A DNA stretch of 8,494 nucleotides from Thermofilum sp. (GTDB lineage Archaea; Thermoproteota; Thermoprotei; Thermofilales; Thermofilaceae). Position numbers and translations under genes: made by a program. The stretch lies in NCBI GenBank assembly GCA_020832965.1, contig JAJHRM010000105.1, forward strand, positions 1 through 8,494. The letters run 5' to 3'. Of this stretch, positions 6,377-8,494 are shown piece after piece. Within the stretch, counting starts at the first letter, position 1. Every line of letters begins with the position of its first letter. The notes below the pieces were generated by a model. The model was given only the letters and a program-made list of their open reading frames with translations. It ran no database searches and was not told the origin of the DNA.

Positions 6377-7207
6377 ATGTCTCTCTTCCTGGAGTATGCT
6401 CCAAGGGATACCCCTTACCACAGGCTTCACCCCATTACTAAGCTTATAATAACGCTTGCACTAGTGATACTGACTGGTCTTTACTGGGATGTAAGATTCC
6501 TCCTATTAATACTGGTGATCGGGCTTCTCTTGTCGTATCTGGCCAGGGTGCCTATCAAGTGGTTCCTGGCTATAGTAGCTGTGCTAATAGCGGAAATACC
6601 ACTCGTTGTGATAGGTGTTCTTACACAGGCCAATCCGCTACTCTTTAAAGTTTATCCAAGGGAGTTTGTCTCAAGGGAGATCTTTACGGCTACGCTTCCA
6701 TTGATAGGAAGAGTAGGTTTGACATGGGGTGGTCTACTATGGGGACTAGCCTATGAACTAAAAATACCCATACTGCTGCTCTGCTTCTACCCCCTGATCT
6801 ACTCTACATCATTTAATGACTTAGTGAATTCTCTCAGTAGATACAATATGCCATATCAATTACTATACGTGTTGATGGTTGCTTATAGATTTGTTCCATT
6901 TATCGTTAGAGAGACCACGACTATCATGACGGCTTTAAGGCTTAGAGGCTGGGAGATAAGCTCTAAGAACCCTAAAATAGTCCTTGAGAGAGGTTCCTCG
7001 CTTGCTTACACTCTTACAAGAGTGTTTGTGAAAACAATTGATGAGGTAAACATTGCAGCTAGGATAAGGGCTTTCGGAGCATCTAAGTACACTCCTGTAA
7101 GATACATGGAGATGAGCGCTCTCGACAAGCTCCTATCAATTACCAGCCTAGCCCTCTTCTGCCTTGCTGTATATCTCCTCTTTGCTCACAACATTGGCAT
7201 GATATGA
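6377..7207 (+). CDS. ecfT: ECF transporter transmembrane coupling protein EcfT
   Basis: Integral membrane scaffold that links the ATPase domains to the S component; 276 residues, normal for the family. It opens with the family-like HRLHPITKLIITL (15-27). Hydrophobic helices follow at about 22-36, 39-57, 62-82 and 117-144, and a C-terminal helix lies at 251-270. Between 150 and 240 lie the cytoplasmic coupling helices. The first coupling motif is close to standard: ALRLRGWE (186-193, Leu-Arg-Gly for the usual Ala-Arg-Gly). The second, in NIAARIRAFG (225-234), reads Ile-Arg-Ala where Ala-Arg-Gly is usual. It is the last gene of the operon and is followed by T-runs. Identification as EcfT is firm from the motifs plus the ATPase next to it. 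Confidence 0.88.
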   Translation: MSLFLEYAPRDTPYHRLHPITKLIITLALVILTGLYWDVRFLLLILVIGLLLSYLARVPIKWFLAIVAVLIAEIPLVVIGVLTQANPLLFKVYPREFVSREIFTATLPLIGRVGLTWGGLLWGLAYELKIPILLLCFYPLIYSTSFNDLVNSLSRYNMPYQLLYVLMVAYRFVPFIVRETTTIMTALRLRGWEISSKNPKIVLERGSSLAYTLTRVFVKTIDEVNIAARIRAFGASKYTPVRYMEMSALDKLLSITSLALFCLAVYLLFAHNIGMI

Positions 7208-7243
7208 AATTTTTGGCATTTTAAATATTTTTCTCTTCTCTCA
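7208..7243 (+). terminator. T-rich terminator of the ECF operon
   Basis: Immediately after the ecfT stop come T-runs at 7210-7214, 7219-7222 and 7228-7232, then a CT-rich stretch to 7243. Runs of T on the coding strand without a strong stem are the typical archaeal termination signal. The central TTTTAAATATTT could also serve as a TATA-like box for something downstream. Confidence 0.6.
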
Positions 7244-7276
7244 ATGCTTTGTTAGCATACTATTAGCAGCGCGCTG

Positions 7277-7335
7277 AAAGGAGGTAGGAGCGAGTGAGTA
7301 GCATGTTCGGCTGCGCGCGCAGCCGAACATGCTAG
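7277..7335 (+). other. Perfect Shine-Dalgarno followed by a 13-codon mini-frame that reads through a palindrome
   Basis: AAAGGAGGT (7277-7285) is a full-strength ribosome site, 8 bases before GTG 7294. The frame reads 13 codons (MSSMFGCARSRTC) to TAG 7333-7335, and almost all of it is the 36-bp palindrome. With a TATA-like stretch about 50-60 bases upstream, it may be a short leader peptide or the front of a gene cut by the palindromic element. It may also be chance; no peptide evidence exists. Confidence 0.25.
7299..7334. repeat. 36-bp perfect palindrome (18-bp arms, no spacer)
   Basis: The left arm TAGCATGTTCGGCTGCGC is followed directly by its exact reverse complement, ending GAACATGCTA. 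This is far beyond chance. It lies at the step from the ecfT 3' flank to the G+C-rich gene-poor stretch. As RNA or single-stranded DNA it would form a very stable hairpin. It may be a bidirectional transcription end, a small dispersed palindromic element, or a protein-binding site. No short direct repeat from target duplication is evident beside it. Confidence 0.8.
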
Positions 7336-7374
7336 GGAGGCGGGCTTCAAGATTCTAATCCCTGTTGTCAGGTT

Positions 7375-7411
7375 TCTCCACAACTGGCGGTTCTCGTGGA
7401 GCTTGTGGAGA
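7375..7411. repeat. 9-bp inverted repeat, TCTCCACAA / TTGTGGAGA
   Basis: The arms at 7375-7383 and 7403-7411 are perfect reverse complements around a 19-base loop. An alternative inner pairing, CTCCAC with GTGGAG, exists. It could form an RNA stem on either strand. It is not obviously tied to a gene end. Confidence 0.4.
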
Positions 7412-7425
7412 CGTAGCTGCTTGCG

Positions 7426-7572
7426 TCACTTCCTCCTGGCTGCCCGCCTCTCCCACTCGTAATACTCCCTGAGGGCCTCCACGGGGTTTTCGGCGTGGAT
7501 GAGCTTCACCAGGGTCTCGCGCGGCGCGCAGGAGTACATCGCCGGGGAAGTGGAGGAGTAGCGCACCGGCAC
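7426..7572 (-). CDS. Possible small basic protein, or 3' remnant of a longer gene
   Basis: On the minus strand the frame is open from 7653 down to the TGA at 7426-7428. Starting at GTG 7572 it gives 48 residues, with RETLVKLIHAENPVEALREY followed by a basic end ERRAARRK. Codon choice (GAG, CTC, AGG, GCC) and the amphipathic pattern look like real coding. The open frame upstream (reading FYISKRVETFREYWLAEGYG) has no ATG, GTG or TTG before 7572, so either this is a small gene or the front has decayed. In another minus frame, SQEEVTQAATSPQAPREPPV continues to a TAG at 7355-7357, so a frameshift near 7430 could have shortened the gene. I do not recognise the product. Confidence 0.35.
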   Translation of the reverse strand: MPVRYSSTSPAMYSCAPRETLVKLIHAENPVEALREYYEWERRAARRK

Positions 7573-7627
7573 GCCACCATAGCCCTCGGCTAGCCAGTAC
7601 TCTCTAAAAGTTTCAACGCGCTTAGAG

Positions 7628-7635
7628 ATATAAAA
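7628..7635 (-). promoter_or_regulatory. TATA-like box on the minus strand
   Basis: Read on the minus strand this is TTTTATAT, preceded by CTTGAA. It would start transcription near 7605, about 33 bases before GTG 7572, and could serve the small minus-strand frame. It stands out as AT-rich in a G+C-rich stretch, but is unproven. Confidence 0.3.
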
Positions 7636-7636
7636 T

Positions 7637-7726
7637 TCAAGCAGGAAAGAGGCTCACGCGCACCGCTGCCACTCCCATCGCCGCCAGCCCGCCTCGAGGC
7701 ACCTCCCCGTGCATTATGATCCGCGG
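7637..7726 (-). pseudogene. Short minus-strand coding fragment
   Basis: The minus frame ending at TGA 7637-7639 reads PRIIMHGEVPRGGLAAMGVA and on to VRVSLFPA. An ATG at 7714 would give 25 residues. It ends where the next minus frame (7653-7426) begins, one register away, so the two may be parts of one broken gene. The sequence looks protein-like but is too short to identify. Confidence 0.2.
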
Positions 7727-7745
7727 GCGCGAAGTCTCATACTAG

Positions 7746-8160
7746 AGCTACACGTTAAAGGCTCTTTCTAAAGCGCGAGTAAGAGTGCTGGAGAACGTGA
7801 GGAGAGCTACAGCGGTGTGAAGCATCACAGCAAAGATAGCGCGCTGCGAGCGCACCGCCGCGGCCCTGGGGAGCCTCAGGGCGCTCGAGGATCTCAAGGT
7901 GTCGAGGGTCTTGAGGGTCGTGGTGGAGCTGGGAGGCGGCTACGTCACCCTCTCCAGGCTCGACGCGCGTGCTCGTGGCCCGCTGGGGGGAGGGGTTGCC
8001 CGGCGTGCTCCACGTCAGGCTGAGGCTGCTCGAGGAGGGGGCCGAGCGCGCTCTCCGCGGGGCGGTAGCAGCGCGCTGCAAGCATAGCCACCAAAGTGTA
8101 GGAGGGCGTCCATGGTGCTCAGGCGCGCTCCAGCGCTTCCTCGAGGAGGAGCACGGTTAG
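7746..8160 (+). pseudogene. Decayed plus-strand gene with an in-frame stop and a frameshift
   Basis: After a TAG at 7743-7745 the frame reads YTLKALSKARVRVLENVRRA, then hits TGA at 7818-7820. It goes on in the same frame with RTAAALGSLRALEDLKVSRV and VVVELGGGYVTLSRLD up to about 7965. There the protein-like signal jumps to the next frame: VLVARWGEGLPGVLHVRLRL and LEEGAERALRGAVAARC, open to the TAG at 8158-8160. The two pieces join smoothly at the Asp-Ala/Arg-Val junction, so one lost or gained base explains the shift. Leu/Val/Arg/Glu-rich helices suggest a soluble archaeal protein, and I do not recognise the family. The alternative is that G+C-rich non-coding DNA is open by chance, but the ordered alternation of charged and aliphatic residues argues against this. 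Confidence 0.4.
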
Positions 8161-8268
8161 CCCCGACCCCTCCGAGAGCAAGGCCTTATTTTGTCCAAAA
8201 GCTCCCGCCGGGAGCCCTATTTTCGAGCGCGTGCTAAGCAGCAGCTGAGAAAGAACTGAGCGCCGGCG
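8119..8268 (-). pseudogene. Minus-strand coding fragment without a start codon
   Basis: Between a TAG at 8269-8271 and the TGA at 8119-8121 the minus frame is open for 49 codons. It reads SKIGLPAGAFGQNKALLSEG and then a Leu-rich helix ending LLLEEALERA. There is no ATG or GTG in frame and only one TTG near the middle, so it is probably a 3' remnant. It overlaps the end of the plus-strand remnant, where the latter's protein-like character fades. Family unknown. Confidence 0.3.
8201..8223 (+). terminator. GC-rich hairpin followed by T-run
   Basis: GCTCCC (8201-8206) pairs with GGGAGC (8210-8215) around a 3-base loop, followed by CCTATTTT (8216-8223). The shape is that of a stem-plus-T terminator for the plus strand, where it would follow the decayed gene. 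It sits inside the minus-strand fragment, so it may be coincidence. Confidence 0.3.
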
Positions 8269-8320
8269 CTACCGGCTCGAGGGAGCTGCGCCTAGCAGGG
8301 GAAACGCTCCCGCCAGAGAG

Positions 8321-8494
8321 CTAGAAGTGCAGGTAGAAGAGCTTCAGGAGGGCGAGCTCGAACCCCTCGCCTCGCGCCTCGGCTGCCTCGCAGAAAAGCC
8401 TGCGAGTAAGCTTACTCGGAGAAAGTATCGCTGCTAGCTTCGCGTGCGCCCTTGCGAGCTCCTCGTCACTGCCGGCTAGTGCCCAGAGCATAAG
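8321..8494 (-). CDS. 3' end of an unidentified minus-strand protein gene (5' partial)
   Basis: The minus frame is open from the window edge to TAG 8321-8323 and gives 57 residues: LMLWALAGSDEELARAHAKL, then a helical stretch ending ALLKLFYLHF. It is rich in Ala, Leu and Glu, uses GAG, CTC and GCC codons, and looks like alpha-helical archaeal coding sequence. An ATG at 8491-8489 could start a 56-residue protein, but it sits three bases from the edge, so the gene most likely continues outside. The helical, Ala/Glu-rich style recalls PaREP1-type archaeal repeat-family proteins, but I cannot confirm a match. Confidence 0.55.
   Translation of the reverse strand, partial: LMLWALAGSDEELARAHAKLAAILSPSKLTRRLFCEAAEARGEGFELALLKLFYLHF

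Noticed and set aside
7337..7372. GGGCTTCAAGATTCTAATCCC, reminiscent of a tRNA T-arm
   Set aside because: Loop and stem do not match a T-arm, and no acceptor, D-arm or anticodon partner is found upstream.
7264..8079. The 13-base string TAGCAGCGCGCTG present at about 7264 and 8067, with a similar one near 7837
   Set aside because: Low-complexity GCGC-rich DNA makes such matches likely, and the flanks do not match, so I do not call it a repeat family or target duplication.
7755..8081. A 108-codon open frame on the minus strand opposite the decayed plus-strand gene
   Set aside because: Its product is a Ser/Pro/Arg/His-rich string with no helix or fold pattern, as expected when G+C-rich coding DNA is read on the wrong strand. 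The plus strand here looks far more protein-like.

Overview
The window looks like a piece of a hyperthermophilic archaeal chromosome, probably Thermoproteota (crenarchaeal). The grounds are archaeal-type TATA boxes 1 to 40 bases upstream of starts, one apparently leaderless gene, GGTG-type ribosome-binding sites inside operons, AGG/AGA and ATA codon use, and an archaeal-type class I aldolase. A Thermofilum-like source is a guess; nothing in the window proves the genus.

Layout. Positions 1-448 hold the probable 3' end of a protein gene with a Lys/Glu tail and about 320 bases of leader or intergenic DNA with small hairpins. Positions 449-3786 are a catabolic block: an FGGY-family carbohydrate kinase, then a separately promoted pair of a zinc-dependent NAD-type dehydrogenase and a class I Schiff-base aldolase. 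Positions 3787-7207 are a tightly overlapping three-gene operon for an energy-coupling factor (ECF) importer: membrane S-like component, a fused double ATPase, and the EcfT transmembrane protein. Positions 7208-8494 are visibly richer in G+C and hold no intact long gene. They contain a 36-bp perfect palindrome, short or decayed reading frames on both strands, and the 3' end of a minus-strand gene that runs off the window.

How the genes may work together (inference). The ECF importer would bring in a small solute. The kinase, dehydrogenase and aldolase would phosphorylate it, oxidise it and split the phosphorylated product into C2-C4 pieces. ECF importers are known mainly for vitamins and metals, so a sugar- or polyol-fed one would be notable. 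The S / fused A-A / T order also resembles ykoEDC (thiamine-precursor uptake), so the substrate is open. The transporter has its own promoter, so its link to the catabolic genes rests on adjacency.

Most interesting sequence feature: the fused ATPase is strongly asymmetric. One composite ATP site is fully consensus. The other has Glu in place of the Q-loop Gln, no H-loop His, and a wholly degenerate ABC signature. The EcfT partner has one near-canonical and one altered coupling motif. Both promoters preceding multigene units carry dyad-symmetric elements at the predicted transcription start.
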